Source: Armatimonadota bacterium (lineage in GTDB: Bacteria; Armatimonadota; Zipacnadia; Zipacnadales; UBA11051). Taken from it: DNA of 37,291 nucleotides. A model generated the notes under the pieces. It was not told where the DNA came from and made no database searches. It saw only the letters and a program-made list of their open reading frames with translations. Each line of letters opens with the position of its first letter. Position 1 is the stretch's first letter. The stretch lies in the NCBI GenBank assembly GCA_013178155.1, contig JABLXH010000006.1, positions 1-37,291 of the forward strand. The letters run 5' to 3'. Shown one piece after another: positions 8,778 through 18,103 of this stretch. The position numbers were made by a program, and so were the translations under genes.

Positions 8778-9782
8778 TCAGTCGGTGGGCAGGTCTCCGG
8801 GCCAGTCACCACCAGGCGTCTCCGCCAGTTGGATATTGGCCAGAAACTCGCCGCTGCGCCCGTCCAACACACTGACAACGTTGAGTGCGCGGTTGGACAC
8901 ATAGACACGGTGGTTCGTTGAGTCCACCTGGATACCTACCGGCATGTCAAAGCCCTGGACACTGCCGCCGACGGCCATGGTCCGAGGGTCAATGATGGCC
9001 ACGCAGCGCGCGTTGATGCAGGCCACGTAGACCCAGTTCCACGTCTTGTCGCGGCCCAGGCCAATGGCGCCGGCGGGCACCGGGATGGAGGCGGCAAGTG
9101 TGTTGTCGGCGGTATTGACCACCGCCACGGAGTTCGACCCCAGGTTCGCCACGTAGAGCCGGCCGCCCGCGGCGTCCAGTAAGACGGCGAAGGGTCTCTC
9201 GCCCGCCCCCACCTCCGCCACCGTCTCTCCGCTGCCCGCGTCCAGCACCGATACCGTGCCGGCTCCGAAGTTGGAGACATAGAGCTTGCCTGCCTTAGGG
9301 TCTACCGCCACGGCAAAAGGCTTGTCACCGGTCCCGTAGGTCCCGATCACTTCGTTCTTCTCACCGTCAATGACCGACAGACTGTCATCGAGCTGGTTGG
9401 CCACGTAGACCCGCTTGGCCTCGGCATCGACCGCCACACCACCGGGTCCGCGCCCTACCTCGATGGTTGCGATCACCTCATCGGTCTCGCCGTCAATGAC
9501 ACTGACGGTGTCGTCCAGTGCGTTGGGGACATAGACGCGGTTGGTCTGGTCGTTGATGGCGATCTGGTCGGGGCGATTGCCGATCGTGATGACCTTCACA
9601 GGCTGGTTTGTCTTGATGTCAATCACGCTGACGTTAGCCGTGCCCATGTTGGACACGTACAGTTTCCCCGTCTTGGTGCTCAGCGCCATCCAGTGACACA
9701 GACGTCCTTCAGGTAGGTCCTGGGCCGCTGCTCCGACGACCGCGCCCACCATTAGAAGAGAAACAGCCATCAGTCTGCCCAT
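8778..9782 (-). CDS. Secreted YVTN-family beta-propeller protein
   Basis: A 334-aa protein: signal peptide (MGRLMAVSLLMVGAVVGAAAQ) followed by about seven tandem repeats of ~42 residues. Each carries a YV(S/P/A)N-type strand and a VSVID-type strand, for example VYVPNALDDTVSVIDGETDEV, VYVANQLDDSLSVIDGEKNEV, LYVSNFGAGTVSVLDAGSGET and VYVSNRALNVVSVLDG. This is the classical YVTN/surface-layer propeller signature. Nearly the whole mature chain is propeller, with no enzymatic module. A surface or periplasmic binding or scaffold role within the glycan cluster is inferred from position only. The intergenic gap to the preceding TIM-barrel gene is 73 bp. Confidence 0.88.
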   Translation of the reverse strand: MGRLMAVSLLMVGAVVGAAAQDLPEGRLCHWMALSTKTGKLYVSNMGTANVSVIDIKTNQPVKVITIGNRPDQIAINDQTNRVYVPNALDDTVSVIDGETDEVIATIEVGRGPGGVAVDAEAKRVYVANQLDDSLSVIDGEKNEVIGTYGTGDKPFAVAVDPKAGKLYVSNFGAGTVSVLDAGSGETVAEVGAGERPFAVLLDAAGGRLYVANLGSNSVAVVNTADNTLAASIPVPAGAIGLGRDKTWNWVYVACINARCVAIIDPRTMAVGGSVQGFDMPVGIQVDSTNHRVYVSNRALNVVSVLDGRSGEFLANIQLAETPGGDWPGDLPTD

Positions 9783-9855
9783 GCTGCCTCATCTACCTTC
9801 GCTTACCTGTATGGCACAGGAATCATTTTCTCCACTCTCATGGGCACTCACCTGC

Positions 9856-11256
9856 TCATGGCTCGCAGCCAGCGAAGAGCGGCTCTGCAGCAGCCCGGGC
9901 TGATTGCACCCGGTAGACGGCTTCCTGGCCCGGCGCCAGCCAGTGGCGTATCGTGAGCCCCTCGGGGGTGCGCTCCGTAGCGCCCGCGCAATAGGCCCCG
10001 CCCTCGCGCTCACGCCCGCTCCAGTCCCAGGAGAAGACCTTCACGTCCTCACCGGGGAAGGTCAAAGCGGCGTTCACGCTTTCCGTCGTGGAGTTGTTGA
10101 CCAGCATCACATACCGCTGTCCCTGTAGGTCAGCGAAGTAGCCCAGAAGCAGCGGATGCCCCTCCTTGTCAGGCTTCACAGCCGACACCAGGCCGTTAGG
10201 GGTGAAGGCCTGGCCATTGCCGATGGCCTCGGGCGTGAAATGCACACCGGTGGACACCAGGCGGGTGAACAAGTCGCCATAGAACCGATGAAAGCTCTTC
10301 TGCACCCGTCGGATGTCGTAGTAGGTCTGGGTGCGTTCCCAGTGCTCATCAACCGGCGAGAGCCGGTAGTTGTCGTGCGGCTGGCGCATGTAGTAGAAAA
10401 ACCACAGGATCCCGTTGGCCCCGGCGCAGACCGTTGTGTTGAACTGCCAGCGGATGTCGTCATAGTTGGGGCAGCGGTAGCGGAAGTGCCCGACCGATAG
10501 GACCGTGTTCCAGAAAGGTACTCCGTTGCGCACCGAGGCCTCGCGGTAGAGCCGCAGGTTCTCGTAGTAGCCCGCGACGTTGCCTGCCATCTGGCCGTAG
10601 AAATCGTAGCTGAGCAGCACGCCTGGAGCGGCGGCGCAGAACTCGTCCAAGTACTCCGGCCAACTGGTGTTGCCCACCACGCTCTCGGCTCCCGGCCACC
10701 ACGGCAGGTGGTTGCCGAAGGGGTGCAGGTGTGGGGCGATCTCGCTTTGGATGCGGGCACACTCGGCGAAGGCATGCTTGGCGTCCCTGCCGGGCTCATC
10801 GCCGACATGGAAGCCAAAAAGCGCCGGGTGGTCGCCGAACTGAGCCACGGCGGCCCGAATGCCATCGGCGTAGTCTGGGGCGGCATGGCCGTCGGGCCCC
10901 ACCTTCGCGTACCCCCGGGGGTCACACAGGATCAGCTTCATCCCTCGCTCTTGCGCCCAGTCCAGCATCTGGCGCATGTGGGCCACCTGCTCCGGCTTCG
11001 TCGGGTCATAGCTGGGGCTCTGCGGCACCGTGAAGCCGGCGTCAGCCCACTCATCTACCTCGGCCTCGTCCATGTAGCGCAGGTGCTCGTTGAGGTTGGT
11101 GTAGCTCCAGAAACTGATCGGGTATTTCCCCAGGCCGAAGGACTGCGTCTTCTCGACGATGGAGCGCATCTGCGGCGGCACCTCCTGGGCGTTGGCGGAC
11201 AGAGTGAGAATCAGGACCGGCAGACACACCAGACCGGGGACAGGGCGCAACCGCAC
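9856..11256 (-). CDS. Secreted TIM-barrel protein, putative glycoside hydrolase (family not assigned)
   Basis: A 466-aa protein. I chose the GTG at 11256: AGGAGG (11265-11270) lies 8 nt upstream, and the residues that follow form a signal peptide (LVCLPVLILTLSANA, then QE). The frame stays open to 11781, but that part overlaps the upstream membrane-protein gene. Barrel-like features: YPISFWSYTNLNEHL, WADAGFTVPQSPSY, RGMKLILCDPRGYAK, ALFGFHVGDEPG (E of DEPG is a plausible acid), GVLLSYDFYGQM, GILWFFYYMRQ, and a C-terminal beta-sandwich (RYVMLVNNSTTESVNAALTFPG, then QEAVYRV). This layout resembles clan GH-A / GH42-type enzymes, but I recognise no specific family. The gene sits 35 bp after the DUF6785 gene, in the cluster. 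Confidence 0.68.
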   Translation of the reverse strand: MRLRPVPGLVCLPVLILTLSANAQEVPPQMRSIVEKTQSFGLGKYPISFWSYTNLNEHLRYMDEAEVDEWADAGFTVPQSPSYDPTKPEQVAHMRQMLDWAQERGMKLILCDPRGYAKVGPDGHAAPDYADGIRAAVAQFGDHPALFGFHVGDEPGRDAKHAFAECARIQSEIAPHLHPFGNHLPWWPGAESVVGNTSWPEYLDEFCAAAPGVLLSYDFYGQMAGNVAGYYENLRLYREASVRNGVPFWNTVLSVGHFRYRCPNYDDIRWQFNTTVCAGANGILWFFYYMRQPHDNYRLSPVDEHWERTQTYYDIRRVQKSFHRFYGDLFTRLVSTGVHFTPEAIGNGQAFTPNGLVSAVKPDKEGHPLLLGYFADLQGQRYVMLVNNSTTESVNAALTFPGEDVKVFSWDWSGREREGGAYCAGATERTPEGLTIRHWLAPGQEAVYRVQSARAAAEPLFAGCEP

Positions 11257-11291
11257 GACAACCACCTCCTCTGCCAAGCATGCTCGCAGCC

Positions 11292-13250
11292 TCACTGCCA
11301 GAAGGCGTAGGCCGGAACGTGCCGCACCATGGCATAGATGATCCAGAGCGCTCCAGTGCCCACATCGCCGAGGACCAGGCCATAGGCCAGTAGTGGCAGA
11401 GCCTTGACCGCACCGAAGCCGCCCCACCGGGCGCAGGCCAGCTTGATGAGCCAGGCCAGGCACATCGGAAACCACATGTGGGCCATGTACCAGGTGGTGC
11501 AGAGAGCAAACCCCGCCGGGTGCAGCGGCCAGCCCACCCAGTTGCTGCGCACGGTCTGCAGGCCCCAGTAGCCCAAAAAGCCCAGCCCTGCTGCCAGCAT
11601 TCGCCCCCATGCCACCGGCGCATCGGCGTTGATCCATCCCGCCAGCTGGTTCCATGCCTCGCCGGCGAACCAGGTGTGGAAGCTGCCACGGTAGGTTCCC
11701 AGGCCCCGATTGTACGAAAGGAAGAGGGTCCAAAACCAGCCCCAGGCCAGCCCCAGGGAGATGAAGGGGACGGTGGCCCACAGCAGCTTGCGCCCGTCGA
11801 GGCCGGTCCGCGCGGCGAAATAAAGACCCTCCAACTGATGGGGAAAGGGGATGTTACGCATCCCGCGCGTGAAGCCGTGGAAGACCGACAGGGTGGTGAG
11901 GTTCTGCAGGCTCAGGACCCGCGGTCCCAGCCACGTGCCGTAGATTGTGGTCGGCCCCATGCGCTCCAGCTCGTGGGTGGGCAGGCCCATCTCGGCGCGA
12001 ATGCGCCCGATGATGACCACCATGAACAGGTACTGAATGAAGAAAGCAAGCGAGACGCCGGGCGAGAGTCTGTAGGCGATACCCATGGCTACCAGCACGC
12101 CCAGACCCAGGAGAAGGATGAGCAGGGCCGTGCGGTAGCTCATGGGCTCACCCGGCTCGCGCTGGCTGGTGTGCAGGGCACGCTGGACCAGCTCCGCCAG
12201 ATGCCGCCGCGCCGCCCACAGCGGGAAGCCGACTAGGGCCAGGTAGCCCCCGGCGGCGGTGCTATAGCGTACATCGGCCGGCTGCTGGAACCCAAGCCAG
12301 GCAGACACGATCATTTCGAAACGCCAGAAGAGGAAGAAGAACCACAGAGACAGCGACAGCTCTGCGGGTAACAGCAACCCCAGTCCCAGGATGAAGGGGT
12401 AGAGGCACACGTAGAACATGTCGGCCGCCGCATTCCACGGGCGACCCAGGGGTGCCAGATACTTGCCGATGTCCAGCCGGGCGTCCCACATGGCGGTGGG
12501 GAAGCTGGGGATGCCGGGATAGTACGTATGAAGCCCATTGAGCAGGTTGATCAGCGCGGGGATGGCGACCCCGACCCAGAAGATGGACTGGCGCAGGAAG
12601 TCCAGCCTCGGCTGCACGATGGCGAAGGGGAGTTGCACGATGGGGAAGCCCATGCGCTCCTGTTCGATCCAGCGCTTGCGCAGGAGCTGGCCGATGCCCA
12701 CAGGCGCAGTCCACAGCACGCTCATCAGCAGCCACCAGCGGAAGACCGGGCCCAGCCAAACTTGCAGGTTGCGCCACTCCAGGATGCTGCTGTCGCCCTG
12801 CCACAGGCGCTCCAGCGCTCGCGGGTCCTGGACGGTGATGGTCGTGGGGATGAGTTTCTGGAACAGGTCCTCCCAGTGGTTCTCGGGGGTGGCAAAGTGG
12901 AAGGCGCCCTGCATGGTCATGAAGGTGCATTGCATGGAGTCCATGCCCGCACCGCTGGTGGAGACACAAAGCAGGACCCACAGGGCCAGCATCTCGGCCG
13001 GGCTCAGCGACAGCCGCGGCCAGCGCCGGTGGACGAACCCATTCACCCCGCGGACCACCAGCAGGATGAACAGCACATTCCAGAAGAGCGCCACCAGAGT
13101 GGGATCAAAGATGTTGCGCTCATAGGAGAGGAACAGGATGAAGAAGTTGTTGAGCGGGACCAGCATCAGCGCCAGGACGAGGACGCGCACGGTGACGCCG
13201 CGCGCCCGCCCGTCCGCTGCGGCGGCTACCTGGGGAACGCCTGCTTGCAT
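11292..13250 (-). CDS. DUF6785/DUF6784 polytopic membrane protein (OPT-like putative transporter)
   Basis: A 652-aa protein with ten or more hydrophobic segments across its length. It carries hallmarks I associate with the DUF6785 (N-terminal) and DUF6784 (C-terminal) pair: LSPAEMLALWVLLCVSTSGAGMDSMQ-type helix (12945-13030), ENHWEDLF...VQDPRALERLWQGDSS, RKRWIEQERMGFPIVQLP, FAGEAWNQLAGWIN, and SNWVGWPLHPAGFAL followed by WFPMCLAWLIKL. These families belong to the oligopeptide-transporter-like superfamily; their substrates are undefined. It is the only transporter in the window and lies inside the glycoside-hydrolase cluster, so uptake of glycan or glycoconjugate products is inferred. AGAGG lies ~7 nt before the ATG. 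The gap to the preceding gene is 22 bp. Confidence 0.8.
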   Translation of the reverse strand: MQAGVPQVAAAADGRARGVTVRVLVLALMLVPLNNFFILFLSYERNIFDPTLVALFWNVLFILLVVRGVNGFVHRRWPRLSLSPAEMLALWVLLCVSTSGAGMDSMQCTFMTMQGAFHFATPENHWEDLFQKLIPTTITVQDPRALERLWQGDSSILEWRNLQVWLGPVFRWWLLMSVLWTAPVGIGQLLRKRWIEQERMGFPIVQLPFAIVQPRLDFLRQSIFWVGVAIPALINLLNGLHTYYPGIPSFPTAMWDARLDIGKYLAPLGRPWNAAADMFYVCLYPFILGLGLLLPAELSLSLWFFFLFWRFEMIVSAWLGFQQPADVRYSTAAGGYLALVGFPLWAARRHLAELVQRALHTSQREPGEPMSYRTALLILLLGLGVLVAMGIAYRLSPGVSLAFFIQYLFMVVIIGRIRAEMGLPTHELERMGPTTIYGTWLGPRVLSLQNLTTLSVFHGFTRGMRNIPFPHQLEGLYFAARTGLDGRKLLWATVPFISLGLAWGWFWTLFLSYNRGLGTYRGSFHTWFAGEAWNQLAGWINADAPVAWGRMLAAGLGFLGYWGLQTVRSNWVGWPLHPAGFALCTTWYMAHMWFPMCLAWLIKLACARWGGFGAVKALPLLAYGLVLGDVGTGALWIIYAMVRHVPAYAFWQ

Positions 13251-13272
13251 TGGTTACCTCTGAGGAGTACAG

Positions 13273-16200
13273 CTACCAGGTCACAACGTACCGTCCCACG
13301 CCCGCCTGGCCCGTCCTGAACGTCACGAACCCGTTCTTCACCTCCGCTGCCACCGCCGCCATCGGCGCCTGAGTGCCGGCAGCCCGGGCCTCGACCCTCA
13401 CGGCGCTGTCCGCAATGCTCGCTCCAGGCACAATCGCCTTCAGGTTCAGACGCACCGTGAACTCACGGTCGCGCGGGTACGGGAATACCGTGAGACTTCG
13501 CTCCCCCCGGTTCACCTTGACCGAACCATCCGTGGCCACTTTGCCAAAGTCCAGCATCGTCCCCGGCGGGTTCATGTGGGCGGTGAAGTCAGCCTCCGCC
13601 TCCCTGGCCTCGGCCGCAACCTGCGTGATGTCGCCGAGCGCTATGTCAGTGATGACGCCATCTTTCCTGGTGAGCTTCAGTTGCCCAATCACAACACGGT
13701 TGTTGCCCATGCGCGGGCCCTGCAGCAGCACGCGCTCACCGCGCCACAGGCCGATGGTGATGTAGTAGTCATCGAAGTCGGGGGGCACCTCGATCTCATA
13801 GGGCCCATCTACCAGGACCTGTCCCGGTTGCCATTGGCTGGTGGGCACCGGCGTCTGGTGGTCCTGTTGGAAGACGATCTGCTCCAAGTGGTCCTTGGTC
13901 GGGTTGACAAAGTGAACGAAGCACCCGGCGTCAAAGCTCATGGTGTCGTTGATGTCCCACTCATACGTCAGCCGCACCTTGTTGCCGCCCAGGTAGGCAA
14001 AGTCCTTCAGGCGCGGGGTGATGTTCTTGCGGTGGGCGCGATAGGGCATGTTGAAGTAGGTGCGGGCGTCCGCAAAGATGAACTCCGGGCACTCAGCATA
14101 ATCGGCGAAATGCTCGCCCTTCATTGCCGTATAGACCCGGGTATCGGGTCCCGTGGCCAGGAAGCCCCATTGCGGCAGGAGGGCGCCCCGCTCCACGCGC
14201 CAGGGTTCGGGACTCCAGTTGACCCACAGCGTCAGGCCGCTGTCGTAGATGATGCGCTGCCGCCAGGTCTCGCCCAGGGCCAAAGCGACGCTGCCCGGCA
14301 CCATCTGCCCGTCCACTTCGTAGCTGATGTCCTTGACCTTGGCGGCCCCATAGAGCCGCTGCACAGGGTGCATCAGGTGATGCTCCTTGGCGACCCACTG
14401 GATGTTGTCGGTCTGCGAGCTGCCGATGAACCCGGCGTGGCCGTAGGCCAGCTCCTGGGCGCGGTACTTGTCTACTTGCTCAGCAGTGCCCGTGCTGACG
14501 CCCAGGCTGTGACCATAGCCCTGGCGGAACCAGCGCTCGTAGTACCCCATGCCGTGGTTGACCATCTGCGGGTGCAGTTTGAGCAGGTCAAGGTCGAGGA
14601 AGGGGATGTGGTCCTCGCCACCAGTCACCTGTGCCTCCACGCCGTCGCACTTCCCCGCCCAGTAGAAATGGTTGGCGCCTTCTCCGAACAGTGGCCCGCC
14701 GTGAGTGTCGCGCATGTACTCGAACAGCTCGCCGTCGTACCGGACCTTGGTGCGGGCCATGGCTGCTCCCGGCTGACTGGCTTCGTGGTCAAGTTGGTGC
14801 CAGGGCGGCACGCAGGTGTGTACATCCAGGTATGCGGCTGTCGTGTGGTAGGTGTCGTGGATGTAGGGTGAGTTCTGCTGCGCGTAGCCCAGAGCGCGGT
14901 TGCACTTGAGGCCGAAGCTTTGCACTCCGGTCCCCGCGTTGAACCAGGCCGGCGAGGGGGTCCCATCTGCCCGCAGTACCCGCGCTGTTGGATCATAGGA
15001 CGGAGCGTCGGGGTACAGGTCAATGTAGTTCTCGTGCACCGACCAGACGTAGCCGCACTCATTGGCCGCACGGCCGAACTCAATCATCCCCTCGTCGCCG
15101 CCGAAATCCGGCATAGCCGGGATGTGGTCGGGCAGCTTGACGTCATAGCCCCAGCGCTGCCAGACGTGCTGGATGATCGCCAGATGGTCCACTCCATTGT
15201 CCTTGAGGTCCCGCAGGTTGGCGGCATCACCAGCAAAGCTGTTGTCGTGGTGGGCCCAGATGTCCAGCATGATGCGGTCGCCCAACAGCCCCAGGTACGG
15301 AGACGGCTCCCAGGGGATGTTGGGCAGTACCTCGTTGACATTGGGTGATACGGCAATGTAGCCGGACTCGTGGAGGGGGTTGCGGGTCCCGTCGGTCTTC
15401 GGCTCGTAGGTGGCCTCACTTTGCGGGCAATAGGAGGAGTTGGACTGGGTCCAGTCCAGGTAGCGGCTGACAAAGACGTTCTCGGCGGGCAGGTAGCTCA
15501 CCGTGCCGCCCCCGCCCCAGACGGGCGGCAGGTACGGAACGCTAAGCTGCCGGCGCAGAGCCGCACCCGCAACGCCGCCCAGAGAGAAGCGCGATATGAC
15601 GGGTGTGTCGCAGGTGACGTCCACCGTCAGGGCCTTACCCCTGATGCCGAAGCGCCACTTCACCCGTGCTGGCTGCCCCTTGGCGTCGTAATCATAGGTG
15701 AACTCGACGCCGTTGGCATCGCCAGTGCTTGTGTCCACCAGACGGCCCGAGGTGAGCGGAACCTGCTCCTCCTTCCCATCCGCTTTCACCACCGCGGTGA
15801 GCACGCCACCGGCCGCCGGCCGGAAGGTGCGGCCATCATCCACGGTGACCGTGAGGTCATCCAATGTGCCCGTCCATGGCCGGTAGTGGTAGACGATGCG
15901 AGCATCCGCCCCCTCATAGACGAAGGCGAAACCGCCGGCGGGAAGCTCGAGCAGGTTCTTGTGGGGCAGCAGATTGCCTGGGACAACGCCCTGGTCCGAT
16001 CGGTTCGCGAGAGCCGTCAGGCTGGCGCCCTGGCTGGCTCGATAGGCCTTGCTGGACAGCAGCCTCTCCAGCAGCGCCTTCCGCCCGCCAGTGGCGTCGC
16101 CGGCAGTGATCCGCGCGTTGCCGAAGAACGAATAGTCGAAGCTTGGGTCGTTGTCTGGCCCCGGCTCCACTTGCAGCCGCAACACGATCTCTTCACCGGC

Positions 16201-16707
16201 CAGTTCTGAGAGCTCGAAGGTCTGGTCCCGCCATTCTGCTCCGGCATAGTGCTCGCGCATCAACTCATCGGTCTGGCCTCCGTGGGTCAGGTACACGCTG
16301 AAGGTCACCCCATCGCTCTTGCCGGGTGCGGTCACCTCCTCCAGCATGGCGATGCCGAAGCCGAGGGTGATGGGCTTGATGTCGGGCAGTCGCAGGTGGT
16401 AATCCACCCACGCTTTGCCGGCAGGCACACGCCACGGGGAGTGCAGCAGTATGCCCCGGCGACCGTTGGCTGGCCGGTTGGGGTCATAGGAGATGCCGCT
16501 GGGCTCCACGAAGTGGCCGGTCCAGGACACGGGCATCAGGACCTCGGGCCCGTCGTAGGACTGGTAGCCCACCTGGTAGAGGCCGATGTCATCCAGCAGT
16601 GTCTCACCCGGCGGCAGAGGGACGGTCAGGTCCTTCTGGGGCCAGGCCGCGACAGCGAGAGACAACGCAACGGCTACAAGGGCTACCACTCGGTCCGCAC
16701 TCAGCAT
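13273..16707 (-). CDS. Large secreted putative glycoside hydrolase (DUF5696/GH101-like barrel)
   Basis: A 1144-aa protein with a signal peptide (VVALVAVALSLAVAAWPQ). Residues ~20-200 form an N-terminal beta-sandwich (VDYHLRLPDIKPITLGFG, FSVYLTHGG, IVLRLQVEPG). Next comes a galactose-mutarotase-like beta domain (~230-430) and a TIM-barrel-like core (~480-800): LAIIQHVWQRWGYDVKLPDH, FGRAANECGYVWSVHENYID, AAYLDVHTCVPPW, LFGEGANHFYWAGK. C-terminal beta domains follow. The Asp of YLDVHT and the Glu of FGEGA are plausible catalytic acids. The overall plan resembles DUF5696 and, more distantly, GH101 endo-alpha-N-acetylgalactosaminidase. I am unsure of the family and cannot give a substrate. It lies 18 bp after the UroD-family gene and ends in TAG. 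Confidence 0.65.
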   Translation of the reverse strand: MLSADRVVALVAVALSLAVAAWPQKDLTVPLPPGETLLDDIGLYQVGYQSYDGPEVLMPVSWTGHFVEPSGISYDPNRPANGRRGILLHSPWRVPAGKAWVDYHLRLPDIKPITLGFGIAMLEEVTAPGKSDGVTFSVYLTHGGQTDELMREHYAGAEWRDQTFELSELAGEEIVLRLQVEPGPDNDPSFDYSFFGNARITAGDATGGRKALLERLLSSKAYRASQGASLTALANRSDQGVVPGNLLPHKNLLELPAGGFAFVYEGADARIVYHYRPWTGTLDDLTVTVDDGRTFRPAAGGVLTAVVKADGKEEQVPLTSGRLVDTSTGDANGVEFTYDYDAKGQPARVKWRFGIRGKALTVDVTCDTPVISRFSLGGVAGAALRRQLSVPYLPPVWGGGGTVSYLPAENVFVSRYLDWTQSNSSYCPQSEATYEPKTDGTRNPLHESGYIAVSPNVNEVLPNIPWEPSPYLGLLGDRIMLDIWAHHDNSFAGDAANLRDLKDNGVDHLAIIQHVWQRWGYDVKLPDHIPAMPDFGGDEGMIEFGRAANECGYVWSVHENYIDLYPDAPSYDPTARVLRADGTPSPAWFNAGTGVQSFGLKCNRALGYAQQNSPYIHDTYHTTAAYLDVHTCVPPWHQLDHEASQPGAAMARTKVRYDGELFEYMRDTHGGPLFGEGANHFYWAGKCDGVEAQVTGGEDHIPFLDLDLLKLHPQMVNHGMGYYERWFRQGYGHSLGVSTGTAEQVDKYRAQELAYGHAGFIGSSQTDNIQWVAKEHHLMHPVQRLYGAAKVKDISYEVDGQMVPGSVALALGETWRQRIIYDSGLTLWVNWSPEPWRVERGALLPQWGFLATGPDTRVYTAMKGEHFADYAECPEFIFADARTYFNMPYRAHRKNITPRLKDFAYLGGNKVRLTYEWDINDTMSFDAGCFVHFVNPTKDHLEQIVFQQDHQTPVPTSQWQPGQVLVDGPYEIEVPPDFDDYYITIGLWRGERVLLQGPRMGNNRVVIGQLKLTRKDGVITDIALGDITQVAAEAREAEADFTAHMNPPGTMLDFGKVATDGSVKVNRGERSLTVFPYPRDREFTVRLNLKAIVPGASIADSAVRVEARAAGTQAPMAAVAAEVKNGFVTFRTGQAGVGRYVVTW

Positions 16708-16725
16708 TGTCTTCCTCTCCCGGGG

Positions 16726-17925
16726 TCAGAGGGTGGGCAATGTCTCATACATTGCCATGATGTTCTCGGGCGGCACGTCTGGCTGGATGTTGTGCACCTG
16801 GCAGAAGACGAAACCCCCGCCGGGCGCCAGATCACCGCAGCGGCGGATGACTTCTTCGCGCACCCGGGCCGGGGTACCTTGCGCCAGCACCGTCTGGGTG
16901 TCACAGCCGCCGCCCCAGAAGCTCAGGTCACCACCGAACTCGCGCTTGAGTTCAGCGCTGTCCATGCCCGCGGCTGTCACCTGCACCGGGTTGATGGCGT
17001 CCACTCCCAGCTCGATCAGGTCCGGGAGGACCTCGCGGATCGAGCCGCAGGAGTGCAGCAGGAGCGGCTTTCCGCTCAGCCGCTTGACGAGCCCCCAGAG
17101 GCGGGCATGGTAAGGCTTGACCATCTCCCGGTACAGCGGCAGCGAGAGCTGCAGGCCGCTCTGCGTGCCCAGGTCGTCATTGACCTGGATGACGGTGCAG
17201 TACTCGCCGACCGCCGCCATGTACCGCGCGACCCGCTCCTCGTAGCTGTCTACCAGCCGCCCCATGAGCGCGTGGGCCAGCCGCTTGTCGGCGATCAGGT
17301 CCACCATGAAGCTCTCAAAGCCGCGCAATGTCTGTCCGGCAGCCAGCACATGCACCCAGAGGTTGCCCACAATCGCCCGGTCGGTGTGTTCGTGGAGCCA
17401 CTGGGCCTTGCGGCGCAGGTCGGCGTAGTCCTCGTCGCAGTAATCCGGCCAGTCGAACCCGCGCAGGTGCGCCAGCCCGTCCTCGATGTCAGCCGGCGAC
17501 GAGGCTTTGGCCAGAGCGTGGTGACAGGTGTCCAGGTAGTGCGATCCCGCCGGACGCCGTGCCACCACCGTCCCGTCGGCCGCCAGCAGCTCCGTCGCCC
17601 CATCGGCCGTCTCCCGCAGCCGGGCCCGCTCCGGCACCTCGCACTCGGAGCCGTCGGGCAGGCGCCAGGGCTTCCACCGTCGCGGCTCGATGAGCAGCGG
17701 CAAGGCATCCGCGCCGACGCGGTCCAGCACCGCGGGCTCGACCTTGGCGATCATCTGCGACAGGTCGTAGACCTGCGTGCGTCCGCCGGCCAATCCCAGG
17801 TGCCGCTTCAGTCGGCTATAAGCAACCGCATGGATGCCCGATGACTCCAAGGCGCCCAGGTCCACCGGGGTGCGGTCCGCCTCCCGGTGGGCCAAAGCAG
17901 CCTCGATACGCTGGCGGGGGGTCAT
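16726..17925 (-). CDS. UroD-family protein (MtaA/CmuA-like methyltransferase fold)
   Basis: A 399-aa cytoplasmic protein with no signal peptide. The N-terminus MTPRQRIEAALAHREADRTPVDLG is the standard opening of uroporphyrinogen-decarboxylase-superfamily proteins. It keeps the zinc pattern of methylcobamide:CoM methyltransferases: H291-x-C293 in LLLHSCGSI and C341 in WGGGCDTQ, followed by GTPARVREEV. That argues for a zinc-dependent methyl-transfer enzyme rather than haem-pathway HemE. No corrinoid protein or HemE partner is nearby. It is the first gene of the eight-gene minus-strand cluster and diverges from the Gfo/Idh/MocA gene across a 178-bp spacer. UroD-like genes often accompany glycan loci in such genomes; their role there is not known. 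The family's usual length is 340-400 aa. Confidence 0.85.
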   Translation of the reverse strand: MTPRQRIEAALAHREADRTPVDLGALESSGIHAVAYSRLKRHLGLAGGRTQVYDLSQMIAKVEPAVLDRVGADALPLLIEPRRWKPWRLPDGSECEVPERARLRETADGATELLAADGTVVARRPAGSHYLDTCHHALAKASSPADIEDGLAHLRGFDWPDYCDEDYADLRRKAQWLHEHTDRAIVGNLWVHVLAAGQTLRGFESFMVDLIADKRLAHALMGRLVDSYEERVARYMAAVGEYCTVIQVNDDLGTQSGLQLSLPLYREMVKPYHARLWGLVKRLSGKPLLLHSCGSIREVLPDLIELGVDAINPVQVTAAGMDSAELKREFGGDLSFWGGGCDTQTVLAQGTPARVREEVIRRCGDLAPGGGFVFCQVHNIQPDVPPENIMAMYETLPTL

Positions 17926-18103
17926 CTCAGACGCTCACCATGTTCTCCCCAGGCTTCGCAAACGGGACGCCAGGTCCAGGTCTGTGTTCCCCTCCGTGCG
18001 GGATCGCTCCTGCCTTCGCCCCGCACTCCCGGCCACAGGCAGGGACGTCCGCACCTCACAGCGAACCCTTCGCCTCCGGTCCGCCCAAGGAGGATCACCT
18101 GCC
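17926..18103. promoter_or_regulatory. Divergent intergenic region, probable promoters for both flanking units
   Basis: These 178 bp separate the start of the minus-strand cluster from the plus-strand Gfo/Idh/MocA gene, so promoters in both directions are expected. I see no convincing sigma70-type -35/-10 pair or operator palindrome. The only clear signal is the Shine-Dalgarno AAGGAGG at 18087-18093, 10 nt before the ATG at 18104. Confidence 0.4.

Noticed and set aside
11257-11781. N-terminal extension of the TIM-barrel gene to an upstream ATG
   Set aside because: It would overlap the DUF6785/6784 coding sequence by ~490 bp; the GTG at 11256 has a strong AGGAGG and starts a signal peptide.
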